Virus record (IMG/VR): IMGVR_UViG_3300042260_000225
Location: 1-43,172 of that record
Length of the DNA: 43,172 nucleotides
From: a virus
Direction: 5' to 3' (one strand)
In this document: positions 1 through 6,355 of the stretch, piece by piece
How positions within the stretch are numbered: position 1 is the stretch's first letter
Layout: each line of letters opens with the position of its first letter
Notes under the pieces: generated by a model
Told to the model about the DNA's origin: nothing
The model's input: only the letters and a program-made list of their open reading frames with translations
The model's database searches: none
Translations under genes and position numbers: made by a program

Positions 1-210
1 AGTTTAGTTGATAAACTAGTTCGTGAAAATTATGAATCGATTACAAAAAACGGCATCGATATTGTAAATACTAAAATTCATAATTTAGATCCAAAACAAA
101 TAGAGCAATTAAAAGGCACTTTAGATTTTATGATTGCATATTTTACAGAATCAGAAGAATATGAAAAGTGTGCAGTTTTACACAAATACGTAGAAGAACT
201 TCAACAATAA
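1..210 (+). CDS. Small phage protein of unknown function, C-terminal part (5' end outside window)
   Basis: An open frame enters from the left edge in frame 1 and ends at the TAA at 208-210, giving 69 residues. The visible part is charged and helical. Its end (IAYFTESEEYEKC followed by a leucine/lysine-rich helix) matches the C-terminus of the small gene at 1382-1639 (IKYFEEVEEYEKC), so the two are paralogues or share a small helical-hairpin domain. No catalytic motif is visible and I cannot assign a function. A strong terminator follows about 25 bases downstream, so this is the last gene of its transcription unit. Confidence 0.7.
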   Translation, partial: SLVDKLVRENYESITKNGIDIVNTKIHNLDPKQIEQLKGTLDFMIAYFTESEEYEKCAVLHKYVEELQQ

Positions 211-230
211 TTTTTGGAGGTAAATATAAA

Positions 231-263
231 ATGCAGGGCACGAAAGTGCCCTTTGTTTTTTAA
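231..263 (+). other. Ten-codon mini-ORF with a consensus Shine-Dalgarno, overlapping a terminator
   Basis: GGAGG at 216-220 lies 10 bases before an ATG at 231, which opens a ten-codon frame (MQGTKVPFVF) ending at TAA 261-263. The frame contains the whole terminator hairpin at 236-261. This is the only textbook Shine-Dalgarno I noticed next to a start in the window. It could be a leader peptide whose translation affects the terminator, or a coincidence. Expression is unproven. Confidence 0.25.
236..261 (+). terminator. Rho-independent terminator
   Basis: The stem GGGCAC (236-241) pairs with GTGCCC (246-251) around a GAAA tetraloop (242-245). A T-rich run follows, 252-261. It ends the unit containing the gene at 1-210. 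Confidence 0.85.
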
Positions 264-267
264 ATTA

Positions 268-280
268 AATATATAATACA
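268..280 (+). promoter_or_regulatory. Late-type promoter box TATATAATA
   Basis: TATATAATA (270-278) sits about 20 bases before the ATG at 298 and directly after a terminator, as expected for a promoter starting a new unit. The same box recurs upstream of many genes here (for example 2484, 6341, 7040, 29385). It resembles the T4 late box TATAAATA. No clear -35 element is visible. Confidence 0.55.
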
Positions 281-297
281 ATATTAAAATAATAACT

Positions 298-489
298 ATG
301 GAACCAAAAGCATTAACAGACATCGCGACTCAGCTTAAAAGAATTGCCGATATAATGGAACGTAATGAAAAGCGTAACCTTATTAAAAATGATGGCATAG
401 AAAAAGTTAAAGAAGCAATTAAAATTCGCAAAGATGAATTATTACGAAACATTAAGGGTGCCAAAGACGGCAAGTCCGGAAGAGATTAA
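298..489 (+). CDS. Small charged helical protein, unknown function
   Basis: A 63-residue frame that is mostly charged and predicted helical, with an N-terminal LTDIATQLKRIADIM heptad-like pattern and a lysine/arginine-rich C-terminus. It starts 20 bases after a promoter-like box. Its last 56 bases overlap the start of the DnaJ-like gene in another frame. The overlap suggests translational coupling, as re-initiation could feed the downstream gene. I do not recognise the family. Confidence 0.6.
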   Translation: MEPKALTDIATQLKRIADIMERNEKRNLIKNDGIEKVKEAIKIRKDELLRNIKGAKDGKSGRD

Positions 490-1243
490 ATCTGCGTATC
501 GTAAACTAGCTAAAGAATATCATCCTGATAAAAATACTGGTGAAGATACCAAACAGCAATTTCAACAAATACAAGAGGCTTATTCAGTTTTAGGTGATAA
601 TAATAAAAGACAAGAATACGACTCAAGGAATAATCAACCCAATTTAGAAGATTTACTTAGAAACTGGGGATTTGGTAATAATTTTGCCGATGACTTTAAT
701 ATGCACTTTGGTGGATATAGAAATAATCCAAATGCCAAAGGTCAAGATATTAGAGTTACTGTACCTATAACTATAAGTGACATCTATAACGGATTTTCGA
801 GATCTATTGATGTTGGAACTGGTAGAATTAATGCTAATGTGCCTAAAGGCGCCAGAGAAGGTTCTAAATATAAAATGGCAGGTAAAGGTCAACCCAATCC
901 TTTTAATTCTAATGCACCAGCCGGCGATTTAATTATTAATGTCAATGTACAGTATGATGAAAATTATATCATACAAGGTGATGATGTAATGATTGAAAGC
1001 TTTGTTAAATTCTATGATATGATCTTAGGTACCAACTTAGAAGTTAAAATACCAAGTGGTAAAATATCTATAAAGATCCCAGAAAATACATCACCCGGTA
1101 AAATATTAAGAGTACCTGGAAAAGGCTTACCAATAGCAGGCACCGAAATGGCCGGAGCTCTACTAATAAAGATCAATACTAATTTTCAAAATTTAAACGA
1201 CGAACAGCTATCTTTAATTAAAAAAATTAAAGAATTAAACTAA
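434..1243 (+). CDS. dnaJ: DnaJ-like co-chaperone (type II Hsp40, no zinc finger)
   Basis: The 269-residue protein begins with a complete J domain (residues 1-62) carrying the HPD tripeptide at 30-32, which stimulates Hsp70 ATPase. A short Gly/Phe/Asn-rich linker follows (about 68-100), then a C-terminal substrate-binding region (about 105-265) with the DnaJ_C pattern, including VPKGAREGSKYKMAGKG and IPENTSPGKILRVPGKG. The cysteine-rich zinc domain of classical DnaJ is absent, so it resembles CbpA or type II Hsp40s. It probably recruits host DnaK to phage proteins such as virion or replication complexes. The start at 434 is fixed by the intact J domain and lies inside the preceding small gene. 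Confidence 0.92.
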   Translation: MNYYETLRVPKTASPEEIKSAYRKLAKEYHPDKNTGEDTKQQFQQIQEAYSVLGDNNKRQEYDSRNNQPNLEDLLRNWGFGNNFADDFNMHFGGYRNNPNAKGQDIRVTVPITISDIYNGFSRSIDVGTGRINANVPKGAREGSKYKMAGKGQPNPFNSNAPAGDLIINVNVQYDENYIIQGDDVMIESFVKFYDMILGTNLEVKIPSGKISIKIPENTSPGKILRVPGKGLPIAGTEMAGALLIKINTNFQNLNDEQLSLIKKIKELN

Positions 1244-1289
1244 TACCCATGACGCACATGTTCTATTAAATCTCAAGCGGACCAAGAGT

Positions 1290-1353
1290 AATTTTATTAA
1301 TATAATAAAATTTCGCAATAGGCCACTCGATAAACGCTATGTAAATATATAGC
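1290..1353 (+). promoter_or_regulatory. Two AT-rich hairpins in the leader of the 85-residue gene
   Basis: AATTTTATTA (1290-1299) pairs perfectly with TAATAAAATT (1303-1312) over a 3-base loop. GCTATGT (1336-1342) pairs with ATATAGC (1347-1353) with one G-T pair and an AAAT loop. A TAAATATATA promoter-like string lies in the second hairpin, about 30 bases before the ATG at 1382. The arrangement resembles the other hairpin-plus-promoter leaders in this window but is weaker and more AT-rich. Confidence 0.4.
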
Positions 1354-1381
1354 ATAAGAAAGATAAAAATACCACAAGAAC

Positions 1382-1639
1382 ATGAGTTACATATCAAATG
1401 AGGAGAAAGATCAACTCATGAGATCTAGCTACTATATAATAACAAGAAACTTTACTAAAACGGTAAATCGTTTTATTGCGTTTCAAGATGGAAGTAATTC
1501 TATAGAAATACCTCACGGTATAGGCCAAAGATCAAAATTCATAGATTTATTAATTAAATACTTCGAAGAAGTCGAAGAGTATGAGAAGTGCGATAAACTC
1601 GTGAAGCTGAAAGAGTTAGTCGTGGATGCAGGTGATTAA
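1382..1639 (+). CDS. Small phage protein, paralogue of the gene at the left edge
   Basis: An 85-residue protein with an N-terminal mixed region (about 1-48, ending in an EIPHGIGQR segment) and a C-terminal helical hairpin (about 50-80) with YFEEVEEYEKC. The C-terminal segment matches the end of the gene at 1-210, indicating duplication or a shared domain. No enzyme motif is visible. It is preceded by a 138-base leader with two AT-rich hairpins and followed after 25 bases by the PhoH-like gene, so the two are probably co-transcribed. Function unknown. Confidence 0.7.
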   Translation: MSYISNEEKDQLMRSSYYIITRNFTKTVNRFIAFQDGSNSIEIPHGIGQRSKFIDLLIKYFEEVEEYEKCDKLVKLKELVVDAGD

Positions 1640-1664
1640 CCACAAATTAAACAAAAACTAAATT

Positions 1665-2399
1665 ATGCAAAAAAGATCAGCAGAAAGTAAAACAAAATCA
1701 ACTAGCAGCAGACCAACAGCTGCCAAACCAAAAAAGACAACAGTTAAAGAATTAGATTTAGTAGGAGTACAATTAAAACCAAGTCAACAAGATTATTTTC
1801 AGCAGATCCAAAAGAACGAAATTACATTTTGTTCAGGACCAGCAGGTACGTCGAAAACATTTACAGCATGTTTTACGCCATTACATTTATTAGCCACAAA
1901 ACAAGTTTCCAAAATCATTTTATGTAAACCAATTCAGGAATCTGGAGAAAAGTTAGGATTTTTACCTGGCGATATCGCAGATAAAATTGATCCATACATG
2001 CAATCTTATATTTCAAATTTTAAAAAGATTGTAGGCGATGAATTAACAGAAGGCTTAATTTCTTCAGGTGCAATAGAATTCAAACCACTTGCATTTATGA
2101 GAGGTGATACATTCGACGATGCATTTATGATTTTAGATGAAGCGCAAAATGCACAATGGCATGCATTAATATTATTTATAACAAGGATGGGCAAAAATTC
2201 AAAGGTTTTAGTCACTGGAGATATTAGTCAGTATGATATTGCTAAAGATAAAGTATCATTTCATAAATTTATTAAAATTTTTAGCAAAGTTCGAGGTGTT
2301 GGGGTTCATGAGTTTACAACAAAAGATATTGTTAGAGCTAAAATACTTCAAGATATAGTAAACATATATGATAAATGGAAAGATGAAAATAATCTTTAA
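1665..2399 (+). CDS. phoH: PhoH-like P-loop ATPase
   Basis: The 244-residue protein has a basic, low-complexity N-terminus (1-30) followed by a PhoH domain (about 35-235). Walker A is GPAGTSKT (58-65), with serine where most relatives have glycine. Walker B is FMILDEAQN (154-162), and the TGD sensor motif is at 184-186. PhoH-like proteins are common in large phages; they are related to superfamily I helicases and linked to RNA metabolism, though their phage role is not settled. The gene follows the 85-residue gene closely. Its stop overlaps a TATAAATA-like box at 2400-2409. Confidence 0.93.
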   Translation: MQKRSAESKTKSTSSRPTAAKPKKTTVKELDLVGVQLKPSQQDYFQQIQKNEITFCSGPAGTSKTFTACFTPLHLLATKQVSKIILCKPIQESGEKLGFLPGDIADKIDPYMQSYISNFKKIVGDELTEGLISSGAIEFKPLAFMRGDTFDDAFMILDEAQNAQWHALILFITRMGKNSKVLVTGDISQYDIAKDKVSFHKFIKIFSKVRGVGVHEFTTKDIVRAKILQDIVNIYDKWKDENNL

Positions 2400-2514
2400 T
2401 ATATAAATAAAGTCGGGCGTAAAATGTTGAATTTGTAGTTACTTTCATAAAATTTTTACGCTTGATTTTTTCATAAATAAAAAGATATATAATATAACTA
2501 CAAATATATCAACA
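2400..2514 (+). promoter_or_regulatory. Leader of the homing endonuclease: two late-type boxes and start-occluding inverted repeat
   Basis: TATATAAATA is at 2400-2409 and GATATATAAT at 2484-2493. TGTTGA plus ATTTGTAGTTA (2425-2441) pairs with TAACTACAAAT (2495-2505) and TCAACA (2509-2514), with a 3-base bulge ATA at 2506-2508. The 3' arm ends 3 bases before the ATG at 2518. A transcript from the second box should start near 2500 and lack the 5' arm, while read-through from phoH would carry the full hairpin. GCGTAAAA (2417-2424) can also pair with TTTTACGC (2454-2461), giving pseudoknot topology with the long hairpin. T4 I-TevI is regulated by the same logic. Confidence 0.6.
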
Positions 2515-2517
2515 TTT

Positions 2518-3324
2518 ATGAAAAACTACAAATATTATTATGTATATCGCATAACAAATATACTCCATAATAAACATTATTATGGATATCGATCGTCAGA
2601 CATTGAACCAATATTAGATATTGGAGTAAAATATTTTTCTTCAAGCAAAGATAGAGATTTTATAAAAGATCAAATTCAAAATCCACATAATTATAAATAC
2701 GTAATTGTTTGCATTTTTGACAACAGAGAAGATGCACATAATCTAGAAATAAAGCTACATGCAAAATTTAATGTAGGTTCTAATCCATCTTTTTATAATA
2801 AAGCAAACGCAACTTCTTCTAAATTTTCAATAACTGGAACTACATTATCTGAAGAAACCAAGAAAAAAATGTCACAATCCCGTAAAGGAAGAATAGTTAC
2901 GCAAGAAACGCGTGATAAAATCTCTATTGCAAATGCTGGAACTAAACATGATGATGCTTTTAAAGATGCTATTAGAAAACGTATGTTAGGTAATACAAAT
3001 AATATCGGTAAAAACCACAGCGAAGCTTCTAAATTAAAAATGTCAAAATCTCTTAAAGGAAAGCAGCCGTGGAATAAAGGTTTAAATACGCCAGATGATG
3101 TTAAAATAAAACAATCATTATCTAAGTTAAACATGACACAGGAACAGAAAAATAAAATGCATTCTTGGAAAAAAGGGCGTCCGTGCCCAGACAATGTTAA
3201 ATTAAAATTATCTAAACCACAAACTAAAATACAATGTCCACATTGTAAAAAAATAGGTGGAATTTCAGCAATGAAACAAAATCATTTCGATAGATGTAAA
3301 TTAGTAGATAATCCAGAGAAATAA
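2518..3324 (+). CDS. GIY-YIG homing endonuclease with NUMOD3 repeats and a C-terminal zinc motif
   Basis: The 268-residue protein starts with a GIY-YIG nuclease domain (about 5-95). YVY is at 8-10 and YYGYR at 21-25, with the presumed catalytic arginine at 25 and glutamate near 77 in NLEIKLH. NUMOD3-type DNA-binding repeats follow (about 105-235), with the pattern S-x-E-x-x-x-K-x-S-x-x-x-K-G. A CPHC-x12-H-x4-C motif that could bind zinc is at the C-terminus. It is a free-standing mobile endonuclease, similar in layout to Seg or I-TevI enzymes, inserted between phoH and the RNase HII gene. Expression is probably kept late by the upstream hairpin. No intron boundary is evident. Confidence 0.9.
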   Translation: MKNYKYYYVYRITNILHNKHYYGYRSSDIEPILDIGVKYFSSSKDRDFIKDQIQNPHNYKYVIVCIFDNREDAHNLEIKLHAKFNVGSNPSFYNKANATSSKFSITGTTLSEETKKKMSQSRKGRIVTQETRDKISIANAGTKHDDAFKDAIRKRMLGNTNNIGKNHSEASKLKMSKSLKGKQPWNKGLNTPDDVKIKQSLSKLNMTQEQKNKMHSWKKGRPCPDNVKLKLSKPQTKIQCPHCKKIGGISAMKQNHFDRCKLVDNPEK

Positions 3325-3336
3325 AAACAAAGTAGA

Positions 3337-3381
3337 AGACATGTGTATAAGTATTATAACTTTAATAATATACACATGTCT
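3337..3381 (+). promoter_or_regulatory. Perfect 13-bp hairpin hiding the RNase HII start codon, promoter-like loop
   Basis: AGACATGTGTATA (3337-3349) is perfectly complementary to TATACACATGTCT (3369-3381), with a 19-base loop. The ATG at 3376 lies inside the 3' arm. The loop contains TATTATAA (3352-3359), which could be a -10 box giving a transcript starting near 3366 that lacks the 5' arm. There is no T-run, so this is not a simple terminator. An operator role of the palindromic repeat is an alternative. Confidence 0.65.
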
Positions 3382-4008
3382 GAAACTAGATACGTATTAC
3401 TCAAATCACACTACAACGAAGACCAATCAATCGTAGAAGTTGGCGTAGACGAAGTAGGTCGAGGATCTCTTGCAGGTCCAGTCACTATCGCGGCATGTAT
3501 TATGCCTAACAACTTTTCCCACCCACTTGTAAAAGATTCTAAATTGCTTTCTGAAAAACAAAAAGAAGAAGCCTATAAAATTGTAATGGCAAATGCTATT
3601 GCGTGGGACGTAGTTCATGTAGATGAATCTATTATCGAAAACATGAATATTCTTAATGCAACTTTGCATGGAATGGGTAAAGCTTTAGAAGGTGTTTACG
3701 CTAAAAAAGATTTTGATTTTGTTCTTGTTGATGGAGATCAATTCCATGGATTTGAAGGTAAAAACTTTGCAACTATCGTGGGCGGAGATAATAAATACAC
3801 TTCTATCGCAGCAGCTTCTATTATTGCAAAAGTACATCGTGATAATTGGATGAAAGAATGTGAAGAAGGCAAAATATACGGATGGGCTTCGAACAAAGGA
3901 TATGGCACAAAACAACACATCGATGCTATTAAAGAGCACGGATCTTGCAAATACCATAGACCTAGTTTCATTTCACATATCGTTACAACAACAACAGAAT
4001 TATTTTAA
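3376..4008 (+). CDS. rnhB: Ribonuclease HII
   Basis: The 210-residue protein has the full RNase HII signature: VGVDEVGRGSLAGPV with D25 and E26, VDGD with D119, and a conserved SIIAKVHRD with D156, giving the four acidic metal-binding residues. The C-terminal YGWASNKGYGT and HRPSF segments are also typical. It cleaves the RNA strand of RNA-DNA hybrids and excises misincorporated ribonucleotides. I chose ATG 3376 because the family start lies close to it. A GTG at 3343 would add 11 residues and lies in the 5' part of the hairpin. T4 uses an unrelated RNase H, so this enzyme looks acquired from bacteria. It is coupled to the next gene by TAATG. Confidence 0.95.
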   Translation: MSETRYVLLKSHYNEDQSIVEVGVDEVGRGSLAGPVTIAACIMPNNFSHPLVKDSKLLSEKQKEEAYKIVMANAIAWDVVHVDESIIENMNILNATLHGMGKALEGVYAKKDFDFVLVDGDQFHGFEGKNFATIVGGDNKYTSIAAASIIAKVHRDNWMKECEEGKIYGWASNKGYGTKQHIDAIKEHGSCKYHRPSFISHIVTTTTELF

Positions 4009-4352
4009 TGAGAAATTTATTTAATGGAATTATTTTATTAACGATCGGACAAGTGATTGTTTGGTTTCAAACCAATGGTCAGTTTGTGTGGCCATTCTTT
4101 AAAAGAAATCCATTAGTGATAGCTTTAATCGGCGGTAGCATAGTTTCATATACATTTATTCTAGGCACTAAAGAATTAGCTCAATATTACGAAGGAGCTC
4201 TTTGGCCTGGAAGATTTATTGGATTCAGTGTTGGTATGCTAGCTTTTTCTGCATTAACATATACTATGATGGACGAAGGAATCAACACGAAAACAGGAGT
4301 TTCATTGATATTAGCAGTAATTCTATTATGCGTCCAGTTGTTCTGGAAATAA
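4008..4352 (+). CDS. Four-helix integral membrane protein
   Basis: The 114-residue protein has four predicted membrane segments, about 3-23, 35-57, 68-90 and 95-113, joined by short loops. The start overlaps the RNase HII stop by one base (TAATG), so translation is coupled, and a terminator follows. Size and topology would allow a holin or a small membrane protein modifying the host, but no lysis gene is adjacent and I see no diagnostic motif. Some small phage membrane proteins resemble DMT/EamA half-repeats, which is another possibility. Confidence 0.75.
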   Translation: MRNLFNGIILLTIGQVIVWFQTNGQFVWPFFKRNPLVIALIGGSIVSYTFILGTKELAQYYEGALWPGRFIGFSVGMLAFSALTYTMMDEGINTKTGVSLILAVILLCVQLFWK

Positions 4353-4378
4353 ATGTTAATAACTTTTAAAAATAATTA

Positions 4379-4409
4379 AGCCCAAATTTTTTAGTTTGGG
4401 CTTTTTTTT
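4379..4409 (+). terminator. Rho-independent terminator, part of a repeated cassette
   Basis: AGCCCAAA (4379-4386) pairs with TTTGGGCT (4395-4402) and is followed by eight T. The flanks are shared with the terminator at 20969-20996: TTAATAACTTT with AAAATAATTA before, and TATATTTACAG with AATTAAAACAAA after. Confidence 0.88.
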
Positions 4410-4410
4410 G

Positions 4411-4419
4411 TATATTTAC
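4411..4419 (+). promoter_or_regulatory. Host-like promoter box TATATTTAC
   Basis: TATATTTAC lies 23 bases before the ATG at 4443, directly after a terminator. It fits the Bacteroidota primary-sigma -7 element TAnnTTTG except at the last positions. Similar boxes at 4667-4675 and 21000-21008 have nearly the same spacing to the next gene and the same A-rich leader (AATTAAAACAAA). No convincing -33 TTG was found. Confidence 0.5.
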
Positions 4420-4442
4420 AGAGTAATTAAAACAAACATAAT

Positions 4443-4631
4443 ATGAAATACGAAATAGTCCTATCATCCGATCAAATTCTTGAAATTAAAAAACAAAACA
4501 TTGAAGTAGAATATCTCGACAAGGTACCTACAACTTCCGGAGGTTTCTTTGTCTCTATCACAATCAAAGATTCTACAGACATTTTAAGTTTATTTTACGC
4601 AGGTAGTTATTACGCACTTAGTAAAAAATAA
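4443..4631 (+). CDS. Small protein of unknown function
   Basis: A 62-residue frame starting in an A-rich leader behind a host-like promoter box. It has alternating hydrophobic strands (KYEIVLSS, GGFFVSITI) and no recognisable motif. It is bounded upstream by a terminator and downstream by a second host-like promoter, so it may be a small early gene. Coding is supported by its placement and clean boundaries rather than by homology. Confidence 0.55.
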   Translation: MKYEIVLSSDQILEIKKQNIEVEYLDKVPTTSGGFFVSITIKDSTDILSLFYAGSYYALSKK

Positions 4632-4666
4632 TTGCTTAAATATTTTTTTATATCAAATCTTTTTAG

Positions 4667-4675
4667 TATATTTAC
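4667..4675 (+). promoter_or_regulatory. Host-like promoter box TATATTTAC
   Basis: TATATTTAC lies 25 bases before ATG 4701. It is followed by an A-rich leader (repeats of AAAAACA), like the boxes at 4411 and 21000. This probably drives the 133-residue gene and the UV endonuclease. Confidence 0.45.
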
Positions 4676-4700
4676 ATTATAATAATAAAAACAAAAACAA

Positions 4701-5102
4701 ATGAATATTCAAGAATTTAAATGCAATGGAATTGGAAACACTCAAGCAGCAAACAATGTTAAACCAATTATACAAACTGCAGTTTCAGTACTTAGATTAC
4801 GTAAATCTAATGACGAAATTATTGCTAGCTTTCCAGTAAACGATGACTATTATGTTGGTAGTAGATTTAGTAATGATGAAGCTGTCGCAACACGAGTTTG
4901 TTCAGGTTTAGTAAATTATGCAGAAAAACAACTGTATAATAAAAGCACTAATGAATACGCTTCTCCTTTAATTGTTGAAAGTTTTATCACAGCTTTGGTA
5001 GATTCTTTAAGTGGCACAGAAATGGATGCTATTATTTTAGAAGGTATGCGTGATTGCGCTTCAGCTGATCATTGGTATAAATTTGAAAAACAATGGGACT
5101 AA
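4701..5102 (+). CDS. Conserved-looking protein of unknown function
   Basis: The 133-residue protein has mixed alpha/beta character, a central FPVNDDYYVGSRFS segment and two cysteines in the second half. It starts after a host-like promoter and an A-rich leader without Shine-Dalgarno. It ends 16 bases before the UV endonuclease start, so they probably share a transcript and it may be expressed early. I do not recognise a family. Confidence 0.7.
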   Translation: MNIQEFKCNGIGNTQAANNVKPIIQTAVSVLRLRKSNDEIIASFPVNDDYYVGSRFSNDEAVATRVCSGLVNYAEKQLYNKSTNEYASPLIVESFITALVDSLSGTEMDAIILEGMRDCASADHWYKFEKQWD

Positions 5103-5118
5103 TCAACATATAATTCAT

Positions 5119-6045
5119 ATGAAAATAAATTTAGGATATTGTTGCATCAATATGACTTTGCAAAAAGAACGTAAAGTTACTATTGGTCGTGGTATGATTA
5201 AGAAAACATTCACAGAGCGTGGTATTAATTACGCTAGCGAATTGGCTTTGGCAAATGTCAAAGACATGGTAGAAATTATCAAATGGAATCATAAGAATGG
5301 AATTTCGCTTTATCGCATGAGTTCTGATATGTTTCCATGGTGTAGCGAATACGAACTCAAAGACTTGCCAGATTATGATAAGATTTGTAATATTCTTAAA
5401 GGTGCAGGTACTTTAGCAAGCCAATATGGTCAAAGATTGACATTTCATCCTGGTCCATTTTCAGTTTTGGCTTCTGCGAATCCAGATGTAGTTACTAAAA
5501 CCATTAGAGATTTAAATACGCATGGCGAGATCATGGATCTTATTGGTCTACCTCGTACACCTTACGCAGCTATTAATATACATGTTAATACTACAGCGCC
5601 AGATAAAGAATCTGCTATGCAAAGATTTTGTCAAAACTTTCAATTACTAAACGAGTCAGTTAAGTCTAGACTAGTTGTAGAAAACGATGACAAGGAATCA
5701 CAGTACACAGTCCAGGACTTATATGATTCTGTATACAGTAACATACACGTTCCAATTACATTTGACTACCACCATCACTGGTGCCATCCTGGTCAATTAG
5801 ATCAAGAAGCTTCTTTAAAATTAGCAGCAAAATCTTGGCCTAAAGATGTCAAACAACTTACGCACTTCTCTTCGTGTAAAACCATTCACGAAGATGCATC
5901 TCAAACTAATAAAAGGGCTCACGCAGATTACTTATATGATGTTATAGATTCATATGGTCTAGATATCGACGTTGAAGTAGAAGCTAAGGCTAAAGAATTG
6001 GCAGTATTTCAATATTTGAAACAAAATAAATTACAATTAGTATAA
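5119..6045 (+). CDS. uvsE: UV damage endonuclease (UvsE/UVDE family)
   Basis: The 308-residue protein matches UVDE, a TIM-barrel metal-dependent nuclease that nicks DNA 5' of cyclobutane dimers and 6-4 photoproducts. The N-terminus MKINLGYCCIN is typical. Metal-binding candidates occur in order: H in LTFHPGPF, H in INIHVNT, E in VVENDD, D and H in FDYHHHW, H in LTHFSSC, H in HADYL and E in VEVEAKAKE. The start at 5119 matches the family; an in-frame ATG at 5050 would overlap the previous gene. Such an enzyme would protect a large genome in sunlit water and suggests an environmental phage. Confidence 0.93.
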   Translation: MKINLGYCCINMTLQKERKVTIGRGMIKKTFTERGINYASELALANVKDMVEIIKWNHKNGISLYRMSSDMFPWCSEYELKDLPDYDKICNILKGAGTLASQYGQRLTFHPGPFSVLASANPDVVTKTIRDLNTHGEIMDLIGLPRTPYAAINIHVNTTAPDKESAMQRFCQNFQLLNESVKSRLVVENDDKESQYTVQDLYDSVYSNIHVPITFDYHHHWCHPGQLDQEASLKLAAKSWPKDVKQLTHFSSCKTIHEDASQTNKRAHADYLYDVIDSYGLDIDVEVEAKAKELAVFQYLKQNKLQLV

Positions 6046-6058
6046 AAAATAAAAAATT

Positions 6059-6304
6059 ATGTCAGAACTTAAATTAAAAGCATTAAAGGCACGTTATAGC
6101 GCGCAAAGATTAGAAGCTTTAGCTACTATTGAAGTTTATATGTCAAATTCTGTTGGAATCGGTGAACATCCACAGATCATTGACGAAATTGATAATTTGG
6201 TTAGAAAAGTAGATGAAGCCGAAGGTTTACTTAAAACGCTAGATTCTATTTTTAAAGTAGAAGATCAAATTGTCGAACAAGTCGATCAGACAGCAACCAA
6301 CTAA
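6059..6304 (+). CDS. Small acidic helical protein
   Basis: An 81-residue, almost entirely helical and acidic protein, with two predicted helices (about 1-30 and 37-75) broken by a VGIGEHPQI turn. It starts 13 bases after the UvsE stop with an A-rich spacer and is followed at once by a terminator, so it is the last gene of that unit. It may be a small binding partner or structural protein. No family recognised. Confidence 0.65.
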   Translation: MSELKLKALKARYSAQRLEALATIEVYMSNSVGIGEHPQIIDEIDNLVRKVDEAEGLLKTLDSIFKVEDQIVEQVDQTATN

Positions 6305-6310
6305 AATTAA

Positions 6311-6335
6311 AAGAGGACAAAAGTCCTCTTTTTTT
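6311..6335 (+). terminator. Rho-independent terminator
   Basis: AAGAGGAC (6311-6318) pairs with GTCCTCTT (6323-6330) over an AAAA loop, followed by a T-run to 6335. It separates the UvsE unit from the next late-type promoter. Confidence 0.88.
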
Positions 6336-6340
6336 ATTTA

Positions 6341-6350
6341 GATATATAAT
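6341..6350 (+). promoter_or_regulatory. Late-type promoter box GATATATAAT very close to the start codon
   Basis: GATATATAAT at 6341-6350 lies directly after a terminator and only 5 bases before ATG 6356. If it works like a T4 late box, with start about six bases downstream, the transcript would begin at or next to the A of the ATG and be leaderless. Confidence 0.5.
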
Positions 6351-6355
6351 TAAAT

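Noticed and set aside
434-489. Frameshift joining the 63-residue frame to dnaJ
   Set aside because: The DnaJ-like protein has a complete J domain from its own ATG at 434, so the 56-base overlap is better explained as two coupled genes.
1244-1381. Possible tRNA or structured RNA in the 138-base gap
   Set aside because: Two AT-rich hairpins are present but no T-loop (GTTCGA-type) or cloverleaf could be built; they fit a leader better.
2793-3194. Minus-strand open frame of 133 codons opposite the homing endonuclease
   Set aside because: The plus strand carries a clear GIY-YIG/NUMOD3 protein; the reverse frame has no motif and no plausible leader.
2518-3324. Group I intron around the GIY-YIG gene
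   Set aside because: phoH upstream and RNase HII downstream are both complete proteins, so no exon is interrupted; the endonuclease is free-standing.
5050-5118. N-terminal extension of the UV endonuclease to ATG 5050
   Set aside because: It would overlap the previous gene by more than 50 bases, and the added residues do not resemble the family, whose typical start MKINLGY begins at 5119.
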